From: DATARH01 sp963773625
Lineage (GTDB): Bacteria; Pseudomonadota; Alphaproteobacteria; ATCC43930; CGMCC-115725
DNA length: 64,000 nucleotides
Reading direction: 5' to 3'
Assembly (NCBI GenBank): GCA_963773625.1
Contig: CAVZCJ010000009.1
Coordinates: forward strand, 62,001 to 126,000
Position numbers and translations under genes: made by a program. How positions within the stretch are numbered: the stretch's first letter is position 1; every line of letters starts with the position of its first letter. Of this stretch, positions 44,643 through 52,738 are shown piece after piece. The notes below the pieces were generated by a model. It saw nothing but the letters and a program-made list of their open reading frames with translations, was not told the DNA's origin and did no database searches.

Positions 44643-45821
44643 CTAGACTGCGCCGCTCCGATGAAACCCGGCGATGGCGGCCTGGTCGTAGCCGTATTCG
44701 CGCAGGATTTCGTCGGTGTGCTGGCCCTGGTCGGGGGTGGGCTTGAGGCGGGCGGGCTGCGGGTAGGCGCTCATGTGGATCGGCTGGCCGACGATGTCGA
44801 AGGTGCCGATCTTGGGGTGGTCGACGGGCCGGCGGATGCCGAGATGCTTGACCTGCGGGTCGGCGAAAACCTGGTCGATGGTGTTGATCGGCCCGCACGG
44901 CACGCCGGCCTTACTCAGCTCGTCGACCCAGAACTGGCTCGGCTTGCTGGCGACGACGTCGTTGAGGTGGGCGATCAGCGCCTGGCGGTTCTTGCCGCGC
45001 GAGACGACGGTGGCGAAATCGGGGTTGGTCATCAGATCCTTGTCGCCCGCGACCTCGCAGAATTTCTTCCACAGGCTATCGCCCGAGGCGGCGATGTTGA
45101 TGTAGCCGTCGGCGGTCTTGAACATGCCGGTGCCCGGCGAGGTGGGGTGGAAGTTGCCCTCTTGCTTCGCCACCTCACCCTTCATCGTGTAGCGCGAGGC
45201 CTGGAAGTCGAGCATGAAGATCTGCGCCTCCAAGAGCGAGGTGTGGACCCACTGCCCCTCGCCGGTGCGCTCGCGCGCGAGCAACGCAAGGGTGATGGCG
45301 TTGGCGAGGAGGATGCCAGCCGAGGTGTCGTTGATAGCGATGCCGACGCGGGTCGGTCCCTGCCCCGGATGCCCGGTGATCGACATCAGGCCGCCCATGC
45401 CCTGGGCGATCTGATCGACCCCGGCGCGGCCCTCGTAGGGGCCGTCTTGGCCGAAGCCCGAGATGCTGCCATAGACGATGCGCGGGTTGATTTTCTTCAC
45501 CGCCTCGTAATCGACGCCCAGGCGATGCTTCACGGTCGATTTGAAGTTCTCGACGATGACGTCGGCCTTCTCGGCCATCTTCATGAAGATGGCCAGACCT
45601 TCCTTGCTCTTGAGATTGAGCGTGATCGAGCGCTTGTTGCGATGCAGGTTCTGGAAGTCGGGACCGTCGCGGCGGCTGCCAGTGGCATCGGTCTGCTCGC
45701 CCGGCTGCTCGATCTTGATGACGTCGGCGCCCCAATCGGCAAGCTGGCGCACCGCGGTCGGGCCGGCGCGATGGGCGGTGAGGTCAAGGACGGTGAAACC
45801 GTTCAAGGGCAGCGAGGTCAT
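44643..45821 (-). CDS. CaiB/BaiF family CoA-transferase
   Basis: 392 residues, intact. FTVLDLTAHRAGPTAVRQLADWGADVIKIEQPGEQTD, NKRSITLNLKSKEGLAIFMKMAEKADVIVENFKSTV, SGFGQDGPYEGRAGVDQIAQGMGG, and the catalytic Asp in GIAINDTSAGILLA. Class III transferases of this type use formyl-, succinyl- or similar CoA donors. A third copy starts at 63438, and a frameshifted one lies at 40132-41306. Confidence 0.92.
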   Translation of the reverse strand: MTSLPLNGFTVLDLTAHRAGPTAVRQLADWGADVIKIEQPGEQTDATGSRRDGPDFQNLHRNKRSITLNLKSKEGLAIFMKMAEKADVIVENFKSTVKHRLGVDYEAVKKINPRIVYGSISGFGQDGPYEGRAGVDQIAQGMGGLMSITGHPGQGPTRVGIAINDTSAGILLANAITLALLARERTGEGQWVHTSLLEAQIFMLDFQASRYTMKGEVAKQEGNFHPTSPGTGMFKTADGYINIAASGDSLWKKFCEVAGDKDLMTNPDFATVVSRGKNRQALIAHLNDVVASKPSQFWVDELSKAGVPCGPINTIDQVFADPQVKHLGIRRPVDHPKIGTFDIVGQPIHMSAYPQPARLKPTPDQGQHTDEILREYGYDQAAIAGFHRSGAV

Positions 45822-45894
45822 CTCCAGGGTCTCCCGATGGGCGCGATTGCGACTATGCTACAGCATGTTCCCCTCGGATTGCATCGCCCCGCTC

Positions 45895-45988
45895 CCGTCA
45901 TCCCCGGGCTCGTCCCGGGGATCCACGTGGATGCCCACGGATCAGGTCCGTGGGCTGAAGGCCCACGGGACACACCGGCCATGACGGG
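45895..45988. repeat. REP-like palindromic element, copy B
   Basis: Begins CCGTCATCCCCGGGCTCG, a CCCCGGG-CTCGT-CCCGGGG hairpin, then GATCCACGTGGATGCCCACGG and its complement-like return to CCGGCCATGACGGG. The outer arms CCGTCAT and ATGACGGG are complementary. It lies between the CoA-transferase and the 111-residue hypothetical gene. Confidence 0.65.
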
Positions 45989-46000
45989 TAAAGGGGAACG

Positions 46001-46336
46001 ATGAGCACCGACGTTCCGGAAGCCATCGAACTGGAATGCGCCGCCGATTGGCGGATCAAGAAACTCGGCGAGAACCCGGACGACCGGCAGAGCGAAGAGG
46101 CCGCAAAGCTGCTGCAAAAGCTCGCCGACGACCTGCGCGCACTGGGCGGCTCAGCACCCTACAAGGAGTACCAGGCGATCTGCGGCTGGCTCGACGAATT
46201 CGACGGCATGGCTGAACTCGGCGAATACGCACAGGATTACCGGGCGCGGATCGGCATCGACAAGTTTCCCGCGGACGGCGAAGAATATCTGCGCGTGCTG
46301 ATCGGCTTCGCCAAAGACACGTTCGGCTCACCTTAG
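46001..46336 (+). CDS. Hypothetical protein, 111 aa
   Basis: Acidic helical protein: MSTDVPEAIELECAADWRIKK, then EEAAKLLQKLADDLRAL, EYQAICGWLDEFDGMAELGEYAQDYR and EYLRVLIGFAKDTFGSP. No family recognised. It begins 12 bases after the repeat element and precedes the catabolic operon by 54 bases, so it may be its first gene. Confidence 0.7.
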   Translation: MSTDVPEAIELECAADWRIKKLGENPDDRQSEEAAKLLQKLADDLRALGGSAPYKEYQAICGWLDEFDGMAELGEYAQDYRARIGIDKFPADGEEYLRVLIGFAKDTFGSP

Positions 46337-46390
46337 GCGGCGCACCTTAGGCGGCGCGCCCAGATCCCTCGTCTCAACGGAGGCCCGCCC

Positions 46391-47176
46391 ATGACCCGCC
46401 ATTTCGGCGCCCTGATCCCCTCGACCAACACCACCGTCGAGATCGAATACAGCCATCTCCTGCCGGCCGATGTGTGCCAGGCGCATTACGGGCGGCTGAT
46501 GAGCAGCAACCACGGCAAATCGCCATTCGCCTCGCCTCTCGACGCGGATGTCGCCTATCAGTCGAAGCTCTTGGCCACCGCGCGGGTCGAGATCATCGCG
46601 CTGATCCAGACCTCGGCGTGCCTGTTCGCCGACGATTACGACGAGACCACCTGCGCCCGCATCACCGAGAATTCCGGCGGCATCCCGGCGATCACCTCGG
46701 CGATGGCGATCGGCGAGGCGATGCGGGCGCTCGGCGCGCGCCATGTGGCGTTGGTCTCGCCCTACTCGGAGGAGGTCAACGCCCGCGCCCGGCATTATTT
46801 CGAGGGCAAGCACGGACTCAAGATCGCCGCGCTGGAAGGCTTCGCGGCCAAGGATTCCTACATGATCGGCAAGCTCGGCCCGGAAAACGCGCGTGACGCG
46901 TTCGCCCGCATCGACCGGCCCGAGATCGAGGCGTTCATCGTCCCCGGCGGCAACTTCCCGACCATGGCCTCGATCCCCGCGTGGGAGCGCGAGTTCAAGA
47001 AACCCGTCGTCACCACCAACCAGGCGGCGGTGTGGGCGATGCTGCGCCGGATCGGCAGCAAGGATCGCATCCAAGGCATGGGCAAGCTGCTGGAGATGGC
47101 GGCGGGCGGCGGGCTGAGAGCGCGGGCCGACTCGCGCCACCGGCGTGGCCGCGCTAACCTGTCGCCCGGTCGATAG
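46391..47176 (+). CDS. Maleate isomerase / Asp-Glu racemase superfamily protein
   Basis: 261 residues. Signature GALIPSTNTTVEIEYSHLLP start, ALIQTSACLFADDYDETTC with a possible first catalytic Cys, ITSAMAIGEAMRALGARHVALVSPYSEEVN and IVPGGNFPTMASIPAWE, where the second Cys of maleate isomerases is Gly. The last about 20 residues (RARADSRHRRGRANLSPGR) look like out-of-frame tail. Dropping one G near 47117-47122 would end the protein at AAGG. Relatives isomerise maleate or decarboxylate arylmalonates. It opens a co-directional run with two amidohydrolases. Confidence 0.8.
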   Translation: MTRHFGALIPSTNTTVEIEYSHLLPADVCQAHYGRLMSSNHGKSPFASPLDADVAYQSKLLATARVEIIALIQTSACLFADDYDETTCARITENSGGIPAITSAMAIGEAMRALGARHVALVSPYSEEVNARARHYFEGKHGLKIAALEGFAAKDSYMIGKLGPENARDAFARIDRPEIEAFIVPGGNFPTMASIPAWEREFKKPVVTTNQAAVWAMLRRIGSKDRIQGMGKLLEMAAGGGLRARADSRHRRGRANLSPGR

Positions 47177-47195
47177 CCTTCGGGAGGAGATCGCG

Positions 47196-48323
47196 ATGAC
47201 ACAGGCATACAACGTTGTCGACGCCGACGGTCACATTCTCGAACCGCTCACCCTTTGGGACGAATACATCGATCCCGCGTTTCGCGAACGGCGGCCACGT
47301 TTTGTGATCGACGATAACGGCAAGGAACGCCTTACCGTCGAGGGCAAGATGCTGGGCAATCCGCGCGGCATCGGCAGCCTCGGCTCGGTCGGCGTCAGGC
47401 AAGGCACCGTCAAGCTCGACAGCCAGAAATACGCCGAAGGCAAGAAGGGCGGGTTCGACCCGCATGCGCGCATCCCCGACATGGATGCCGACGGCATCGA
47501 CGCGGCCTTCCTCTACCCGAGCCTCGGGCTCTTCACCGGCGCGGTCGAGGCGCCCGACCTCGCCGCCGCGATGTGCCGCGCGTACAACCGCTGGCTCGCC
47601 GATTACTGCAAGCCGTATCCCGAGCGGCTGTTTGGCGTGGCGATGCTGCCGATGCAATCGGTCGAGCTGGCGATCGAGGAGATGAAGTTCGCGCGCCAGG
47701 AGCTGGGGATGCGCGGCGGCTTTCTGCGGCCGAACCCGTATCACGGCAAGAAGATGATCAGCGACCCGATGTACGAGCCGTTCTGGACGATGGCCGAGGA
47801 GCTCGATTTCTCGATCGGCTTCCACGAAGGCTCGACCAACGCGATGCCGACGGTGGGGGTCGACCGCTTCGAGAACGATCGCGCCGCGCGGCATATGATC
47901 AGCCACACGATGGAGATGATGCTGGTGGCGATGAGCGTGATCTGGGGCGGTGTGGTCGATCGGCACCCAAGGCTGCGCGTCGCGTTTCTCGAGTCAGGCG
48001 GCGGCTGGATCGCGCCGTGGCTCGACCGTATGGACCGGCATTTCGACGACGAGGGGTTTAACGACACCGCGCCGTCGATGCGGCCGAGCGAGTTGTTCAA
48101 GCGCAATTGCTGGATTTCGTTCGAACCGGTCGAGAACAGCGTCGCCGTGCTGGCCGACTATATCGGCCCGCACAAGATCATGTGGGCCACCGACTATCCG
48201 CATCAGGACGGGTTCTTCCCCGGTGCGCCGCAGATGTTCCGCGACCGGCTCGGCCCGTTATCGGCCGAGGCGAAGCACCAGGTGATGGCCGGCGGCGCGC
48301 TCGGCTTTTACGGAATGAACTGA
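47196..48323 (+). CDS. Amidohydrolase-2 family protein
   Basis: 375 residues, start ATG 47196 with GGGAGGAGA. N-terminal VVDADGHILEPLTLWDEYIDPAF (one metal His), FLYPSLGLFTGAVEAPDLAAAMCRAYNRWLADYC, GFHEGSTNAMPTV, and terminal MWATDYPHQDGFFPGAP with the catalytic Asp. Family members are metal-dependent decarboxylases/hydrolases such as ACMSD and gamma-resorcylate decarboxylase. It lies 19 bases after the isomerase and 70 bases before a second amidohydrolase. Confidence 0.9.
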   Translation: MTQAYNVVDADGHILEPLTLWDEYIDPAFRERRPRFVIDDNGKERLTVEGKMLGNPRGIGSLGSVGVRQGTVKLDSQKYAEGKKGGFDPHARIPDMDADGIDAAFLYPSLGLFTGAVEAPDLAAAMCRAYNRWLADYCKPYPERLFGVAMLPMQSVELAIEEMKFARQELGMRGGFLRPNPYHGKKMISDPMYEPFWTMAEELDFSIGFHEGSTNAMPTVGVDRFENDRAARHMISHTMEMMLVAMSVIWGGVVDRHPRLRVAFLESGGGWIAPWLDRMDRHFDDEGFNDTAPSMRPSELFKRNCWISFEPVENSVAVLADYIGPHKIMWATDYPHQDGFFPGAPQMFRDRLGPLSAEAKHQVMAGGALGFYGMN

Positions 48324-48393
48324 CGCGGGCGGCTCGCCGGGGCCACGCCAGCGAGCCGACGCAATCGCGGTGCACACGGGAGGGAATCGACGC

Positions 48394-49482
48394 ATGCTGT
48401 TCAAATGCTTGCCGGAGGGGCGTCCGATCCCTGGCCGGTTTCCGGGGCCGGCGCACGCGCGCGGCAAATGGTTCACCATCGACATCCACTGTCACCTGCT
48501 GACCGAGAAGGCCGAAAAGATGGTGGCCGACGCCGGCCTCTCGATGGACTGGCAGCCGCGGCACCAATTCGCCAACGAGCTGACTCGCGAGACCAACCGC
48601 GAGCAGGCGCGGCGCACACGCGTGCAGTTTACCTCGATCGAAAAGCGGCTCGAAGATATGGATCTGATGGGGATCGACATCCAGGCGATCACCCCGTCGC
48701 CGGCGCAGACCTTTTACAGTGTGCCCGCCGATCTCGGCATCGAGACCGCGCGGGTCATTAACGACAACATCGCCGACATCTGCGGCAAGCATCCCGACCG
48801 ATTTGTCGGGCTCGGCACGGTGCCGTTCCAGGCGCCGGAGCTGGCGGTTGCCGAGTTGGAGCGGCTGCATAAATCGCTGGGCCTCAGGGGCATCGAGATC
48901 GCCACCAATGTCGCCGGCGCCGATTTGTCGGAAGACCGGTTCCGCCCGATCTTCCGCCGCGCCGAGGAGTTGGGCCTCGTGCTGTTCATGCACCCCACCG
49001 GCTTCCCCGAGGCGAGCCGGTTCCGCGACCATTATTTCACCAACATCATCGGCAACCCGCTCGACACCACGGTCGCGGTGCATCACCTGATCTTTGGCGG
49101 GGTGCTGCACGATTGCCCGAATTTGAAGCTGGTGCTGTCGCATGGCGGCGGCTATCTGCCGGCCTATTCCGGCCGCATCGACCACGCCGCCGCGGCGCGG
49201 CCCGACACCTGCACCTGCCTGCGCCACATGCCGACGACGTATCTGAAGCGGCTCTATTTCGACACGATCGTCTACACCCACCACCAGCTCGACTATCTGG
49301 TCGACAATTACGGCGCCGATCATGTGCTGATGGGCACCGACTACCCGGCGGACATGGGCGAGGTCGACCCGATCGGCTTTATCGAAAGCGCCGCGGGGCT
49401 CGACGACGCGGAGCGCCGCGCGATCCTCGGCCGCAATGCGGCAAGATTGCTCAACATCGTAGTGCCGGAAGAGCAGCGATGA
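48394..49482 (+). CDS. ACMSD-like amidohydrolase
   Basis: 362 residues from ATG 48394. WFTIDIHCHLLTEKAEKMV (HCH), SPAQTFYSVP, GLRGIEIATNVAGADL, LFMHPTGFPEASRFRDHYFTNI, VLSHGGGYLPAYSGRID and VLMGTDYPADMGEVDP. All metal ligands expected of aminocarboxymuconate-semialdehyde decarboxylase-type enzymes are present. Such enzymes act on ring-cleavage products, in agreement with the nearby extradiol-like gene. Its TGA overlaps the ATG of the cytochrome c gene. Confidence 0.92.
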   Translation: MLFKCLPEGRPIPGRFPGPAHARGKWFTIDIHCHLLTEKAEKMVADAGLSMDWQPRHQFANELTRETNREQARRTRVQFTSIEKRLEDMDLMGIDIQAITPSPAQTFYSVPADLGIETARVINDNIADICGKHPDRFVGLGTVPFQAPELAVAELERLHKSLGLRGIEIATNVAGADLSEDRFRPIFRRAEELGLVLFMHPTGFPEASRFRDHYFTNIIGNPLDTTVAVHHLIFGGVLHDCPNLKLVLSHGGGYLPAYSGRIDHAAAARPDTCTCLRHMPTTYLKRLYFDTIVYTHHQLDYLVDNYGADHVLMGTDYPADMGEVDPIGFIESAAGLDDAERRAILGRNAARLLNIVVPEEQR

Positions 49483-50009
49483 AGTTGCGCTGGGCGTTCG
49501 TCGCTTTGCTGATGGCGCTAAACGGCGGGCTGGCGATAGCCCAGGTGCAAACCCCGGTGGAGCGCGGGAAGTATCTGGCGACCATGGGTGACTGTGTCGA
49601 TTGCCACACGCCGGGCTTCTTCTTTGGCAAGCCGGATATGACCCGCTATCTCGGCGGCTCCGATGTCGGATTTGAAATTCCTGATTTAGGAGTGTTTGTC
49701 GGGCCGAACCTTACACCCGACAAGGAAACCGGGCTCGGCGCCTGGAGCGACGAGCAAGTCGCCACGGCGTTGACCACCGGGGTGCGCCCGGACGGCCGAA
49801 TTCTCGCGCCGATCATGCCCTGGCATGCGCTGTCGCAGCTGACGAAGCCTGACCTCGCCGCGCTGGTCGCCTATCTGCGCAGCCTGCCGCCGGTGAAGCA
49901 CAAGGTGGCCGGACCGTTCGGTCCGAGCGAGAAGCCCACTGTTTTCGTGATGAAAGTGGTGCCGCCGCCCGAGGGCGTCATTCCCGCGGAACCGCCGCCC
50001 AAACCATGA
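49479..50009 (+). CDS. Secreted c-type cytochrome
   Basis: 176 residues. Signal peptide MKLRWAFVALLMALNGGLAIA with cleavage near AIAQV, then haem site CVDCH in GDCVDCHTPGFFFGKPD. An axial Met is available in APIMPWHALSQLTKPDLAALVAYLRSLPP. Cytochromes of this kind often take electrons from periplasmic-facing molybdenum hydroxylases or alcohol dehydrogenases. It overlaps the ACMSD-like gene by ATGA. The molybdenum hydroxylase encoded 2-6 kb away is a plausible partner. Confidence 0.9.
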   Translation: MKLRWAFVALLMALNGGLAIAQVQTPVERGKYLATMGDCVDCHTPGFFFGKPDMTRYLGGSDVGFEIPDLGVFVGPNLTPDKETGLGAWSDEQVATALTTGVRPDGRILAPIMPWHALSQLTKPDLAALVAYLRSLPPVKHKVAGPFGPSEKPTVFVMKVVPPPEGVIPAEPPPKP

Positions 50010-50032
50010 CCTATTCCTCAGGGAGATGAGCG

Positions 50033-51085
50033 ATGGCTGAAATCCTGGGCATCGGGTGTACCCACCGGCCGGTGATGCTGCGGCCGAACGAAAACTGGAC
50101 CTTTATGATGAAGGCCTCGCTCGACGACCCCGACATGCCCGAGCACATGAAGAACCCGGCCGCGTGGCCGGAGAAGCTGCGCGAGGAGCTGGGCAACGAT
50201 TGGGGCGCCTCGACCGCCGCGCGCTACCGCGAGGTCTACCGCCAGCACTTCAAGGAGGCGCGGCAGGCACTCGATGCCTTCAACCCCGACCTGATCATCA
50301 TGTGGGGTGACGACCAGTACGAGAATTTCAAGGAAGACATCGTCCCGCCCTTTGCGGTGCTGGCCTATGAGGACCAGGACATCCGGCCTTGGGCGCATCG
50401 CCGCTCGCCCGACAATCCGTGGAACGAGCCGGCCGACAAGCGCTTTCGGGTGCGCGGCCATAAGGAGGCCGGCAAGTACCTCGCGACCAAGCTGATCGAG
50501 GCCGGCATCGATATCGGCTACGCCTATAAGCCACTGCACCACCCGATGGGCCACGCGTTCGAGAACACGGTGCTGCTCTTGGACGACGACCGCCGCGGGT
50601 TCGACTATCCGCTGGTGCAGTTCAGCGTCAATTGCTACGGGCGGCGGGTCAATGCGGCGCGCGGGCTGCGCCTGCCGCTGGCGATGAAGAACGACATTCG
50701 CAATCTCGACCCGCCCTCGCCCAATCCGCACCGCTGCATGGAGGTCGGCGCCGCGACCGCGCGGATCATGGCCGACAGCCCGTGGCGCGTGGCGCTGATG
50801 GCGTCGTCATCCTGGTCGCATTCGTTTCTCACCGAAAAGAACTGGCAGCTGTGGCCCGACGTCGCCGCCGACCGCGCGCTCTACGACGCGCTCGAGGCCG
50901 GCGATTACGGCAAGTGGCACCAGTACAAGACCGACCAGATCGAGGATTCCGGACAGCACGAGGTGCTGAACTGGTTCTGCCTCTTGGGGGCGATGGAAGC
51001 GCTCGGCCGCAAGCCCGACAAGGCGGCGTTTCTCGAATGCTGGGCCTTTGTCTCACCGGTGGTGTTCGCGCATTACAACGCGTGA
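50033..51085 (+). CDS. Class III extradiol dioxygenase-like protein
   Basis: 350 residues, LigB-like. ILGIGCTHRPVMLRP near the start supplies a metal His. PDLIIMWGDDQYENFKEDIVPPFAVL stands where related enzymes have DHFxNF, so the active-site His is Gln. ASSSWSHSFLTEKNWQLWPD carries the catalytic-loop His, and PLHHPMGHAFENTVLLLDDD another His pair. Ring cleavage is expected for the family, but the changed His makes it uncertain. It follows the cytochrome after 23 bases with a GGGAG ribosome site. Confidence 0.8.
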   Translation: MAEILGIGCTHRPVMLRPNENWTFMMKASLDDPDMPEHMKNPAAWPEKLREELGNDWGASTAARYREVYRQHFKEARQALDAFNPDLIIMWGDDQYENFKEDIVPPFAVLAYEDQDIRPWAHRRSPDNPWNEPADKRFRVRGHKEAGKYLATKLIEAGIDIGYAYKPLHHPMGHAFENTVLLLDDDRRGFDYPLVQFSVNCYGRRVNAARGLRLPLAMKNDIRNLDPPSPNPHRCMEVGAATARIMADSPWRVALMASSSWSHSFLTEKNWQLWPDVAADRALYDALEAGDYGKWHQYKTDQIEDSGQHEVLNWFCLLGAMEALGRKPDKAAFLECWAFVSPVVFAHYNA

Positions 51086-51106
51086 ATTCGGCGGGAAATG
51101 ATGACC

Positions 51107-51250
51107 ATGCGTCCTTCGAGGCCCTGCTACGCAAGGCACCTCAGGATGAGGACCGCTGTGATGATGCCATCCAAAACCCTTCCTCATCCCCGGCTTCCGC
51201 CGGGGCAAGCTCTGAGGAGGGAGCAAAGCGACCGTCTCGAAGGATTCATA
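51107..51250. repeat. Dispersed CGTCCTTCGAGGC...CCTCAGGATGAGG repeat, copy 1
   Basis: CGTCCTTCGAGGCCCTGC, CACCTCAGGATGAGGA, then CCTCATCCCCGGCTTCCG and CGTCTCGAAGGATTC. The ends CGTCCTTCGAG and CTCGAAGGA are complementary. A second copy lies at 63211-63357. Such elements are frequent between genes in Bradyrhizobium-type genomes. Here it separates the extradiol-like and SMP-30 genes. Confidence 0.65.
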
Positions 51251-51275
51251 GCGATATTGCAGGCAGGAGAAAACC

Positions 51276-52142
51276 ATGGCCGGTCTCGACGATCTGATCG
51301 ACGGTGATACGCAGCGCCTCGCAACCGGTTTCACCTTCACCGAGGGGCCGGTCTATCACCCGGACGGGTTCTGGTATTTCGTCGATGTGCGGGAGTCGAA
51401 ATTCTACCGGATCAAGCCAGGAAGCCCCGCCGAATTGCTGCGCGAGAACACCGGCGACGGTAACGGCACCACCTTCGACCCGCAGGGGCGGCTGATCCTC
51501 TGCGAGGGGGCCAACCGGCGGGTGACGCGCTGGCCGGCCGACGGCAAATTCGCCTCGCACGAAGTGTTGATGGACAAGTTCGACGGCAAACGGCTGTCAC
51601 GCCCGAACGACGTCTGCTGCAAATCTGACGGCAGTCTCTACTTCACCAACCCGGGGCTGCGCGTGCCGCTCGGGCAACGCGAGCTGGATCCGTCGGCTGT
51701 CTATCGCATCATGCCCAACGGGGCCAACGCCCATGTCGCCGATTTCGAATACCCGAACGGACTCGCCTTTTCGCCCGACGAGCGGGTGCTCTACGTCGCC
51801 AATACGCGGCACGCGGCCTATATCCACCGTATTGAGTTGGACAGCGCCGGAAATATGGTGCGGCGCGGCATCTTCGCCGACATGTCGTCGGACGAGAAGA
51901 TCGGCGTGCCCGACGGGATGAAAGTCGATGTCGAGGGCCGCGTGTGGTGCACCGGGCCGGGCGGCACCTGGGTGTTCGCCCCCGACGGCACTCGCATCGG
52001 CATCCTCAAGACGCCGGAAGTGCCGGCCAATCTGGCGTTTGGCGGGCCCGACATGAAGACGATCTTCTTCACCGCGCATACTTCGGTCTACACCATGCGG
52101 GTGAAAGCGCCCGGGCTGCCGGGGCACCCGTTCAAGAAGTGA
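51276..52142 (+). CDS. SMP-30/gluconolactonase family lactonase
   Basis: 288 residues, six-bladed beta-propeller. GFTFTEGPVYHPDGFWYFVD (metal Glu), RLSRPNDVCCKSDGSLYFTNP (Asn/Asp), DFEYPNGLAFSPDERVLYVAN and IGVPDGMKVDVEGRVWCTGPGG. Calcium- or zinc-dependent hydrolysis of a lactone, fitting a lactone intermediate after ring oxidation. It is the last gene of the + unit that starts at 46001 or 46391 and is convergent with the molybdenum-hydroxylase genes. Confidence 0.92.
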   Translation: MAGLDDLIDGDTQRLATGFTFTEGPVYHPDGFWYFVDVRESKFYRIKPGSPAELLRENTGDGNGTTFDPQGRLILCEGANRRVTRWPADGKFASHEVLMDKFDGKRLSRPNDVCCKSDGSLYFTNPGLRVPLGQRELDPSAVYRIMPNGANAHVADFEYPNGLAFSPDERVLYVANTRHAAYIHRIELDSAGNMVRRGIFADMSSDEKIGVPDGMKVDVEGRVWCTGPGGTWVFAPDGTRIGILKTPEVPANLAFGGPDMKTIFFTAHTSVYTMRVKAPGLPGHPFKK

Positions 52143-52151
52143 CGAATTAAA

Positions 52152-52246
52152 TGACGTCATGCCCGGACTTGTTCCGGGCACCCACGGAAAGGCCACCAGG
52201 GCTTGAAATAGACGTGGATGGCCGGGACGAGCCCGGCCATGACGGA
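52152..52246. repeat. REP-like palindromic element, copy C
   Basis: GACGTCATGCCCGGACTTG...TCCGGGCACCCACG, then CGTGGATGGCCGGGACGAG and CCCGGCCATGACGG. Two palindromes whose outer ends GTCATG and CATGAC are complementary. Located between two convergent genes, where it may also stop transcription. Same family as copies A and B. Confidence 0.65.
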
Positions 52247-52738
52247 TTAGTTCTGGCGCAACTTCGCCGCCGCGAGTTTCACCGCTTCCATGATCTGTGG
52301 GTAGGTGCCGCAGCGGCAGAGGCTGCCCGACAGGTAGTGGCGGATTTGGTCGTCGCTCGGGTCGGGATGCGCGTCCAAGAGGCGCGTTGTCATTAGGATG
52401 AACCCAGGCGTGCAGAAGCCGCATTGGAAGGCGCCGGCCTCGATGAAGGCTTCCTGCACCGGGTGCAGTCTGTCGCCGTCGGCCAGCCCCTCGACGGTGA
52501 CGATCTCGCCGCCGTCGACGAAGGCGGCGAGGTAGAGACAGCCCGACACCGCCGCGCCGTCGACCAGCACCGTGCAGCAGCCGCACAGCCCCTGGCCGCA
52601 GCTTTCGCGCGGCCCGTGGAGCGCGAAGCGGTCGCGCAGCACATCGACCAAGGTTTCGTGCGGCGCGACGGTGCATTGGGCGGCAGCGCCGTTGAGCGTG
52701 AAACGAATGGTGCGCGGCGCGGCGCTCATGTCACTCAT
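52247..52738 (-). CDS. Molybdenum hydroxylase small subunit, (2Fe-2S)-binding
   Basis: 163 residues from ATG 52738 (ATG 52729 is an alternative). Plant-type 2Fe-2S site ESCGQGLCGCCTVLVDG (Cys47, 52, 55) with Cys67, and the second cluster in CGFCTPG (Cys106, 109) and CRCGTY (Cys141, 143). It passes electrons from the molybdenum site to FAD. Its start overlaps the stop of the large-subunit gene. Confidence 0.95.
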   Translation of the reverse strand: MSDMSAAPRTIRFTLNGAAAQCTVAPHETLVDVLRDRFALHGPRESCGQGLCGCCTVLVDGAAVSGCLYLAAFVDGGEIVTVEGLADGDRLHPVQEAFIEAGAFQCGFCTPGFILMTTRLLDAHPDPSDDQIRHYLSGSLCRCGTYPQIMEAVKLAAAKLRQN

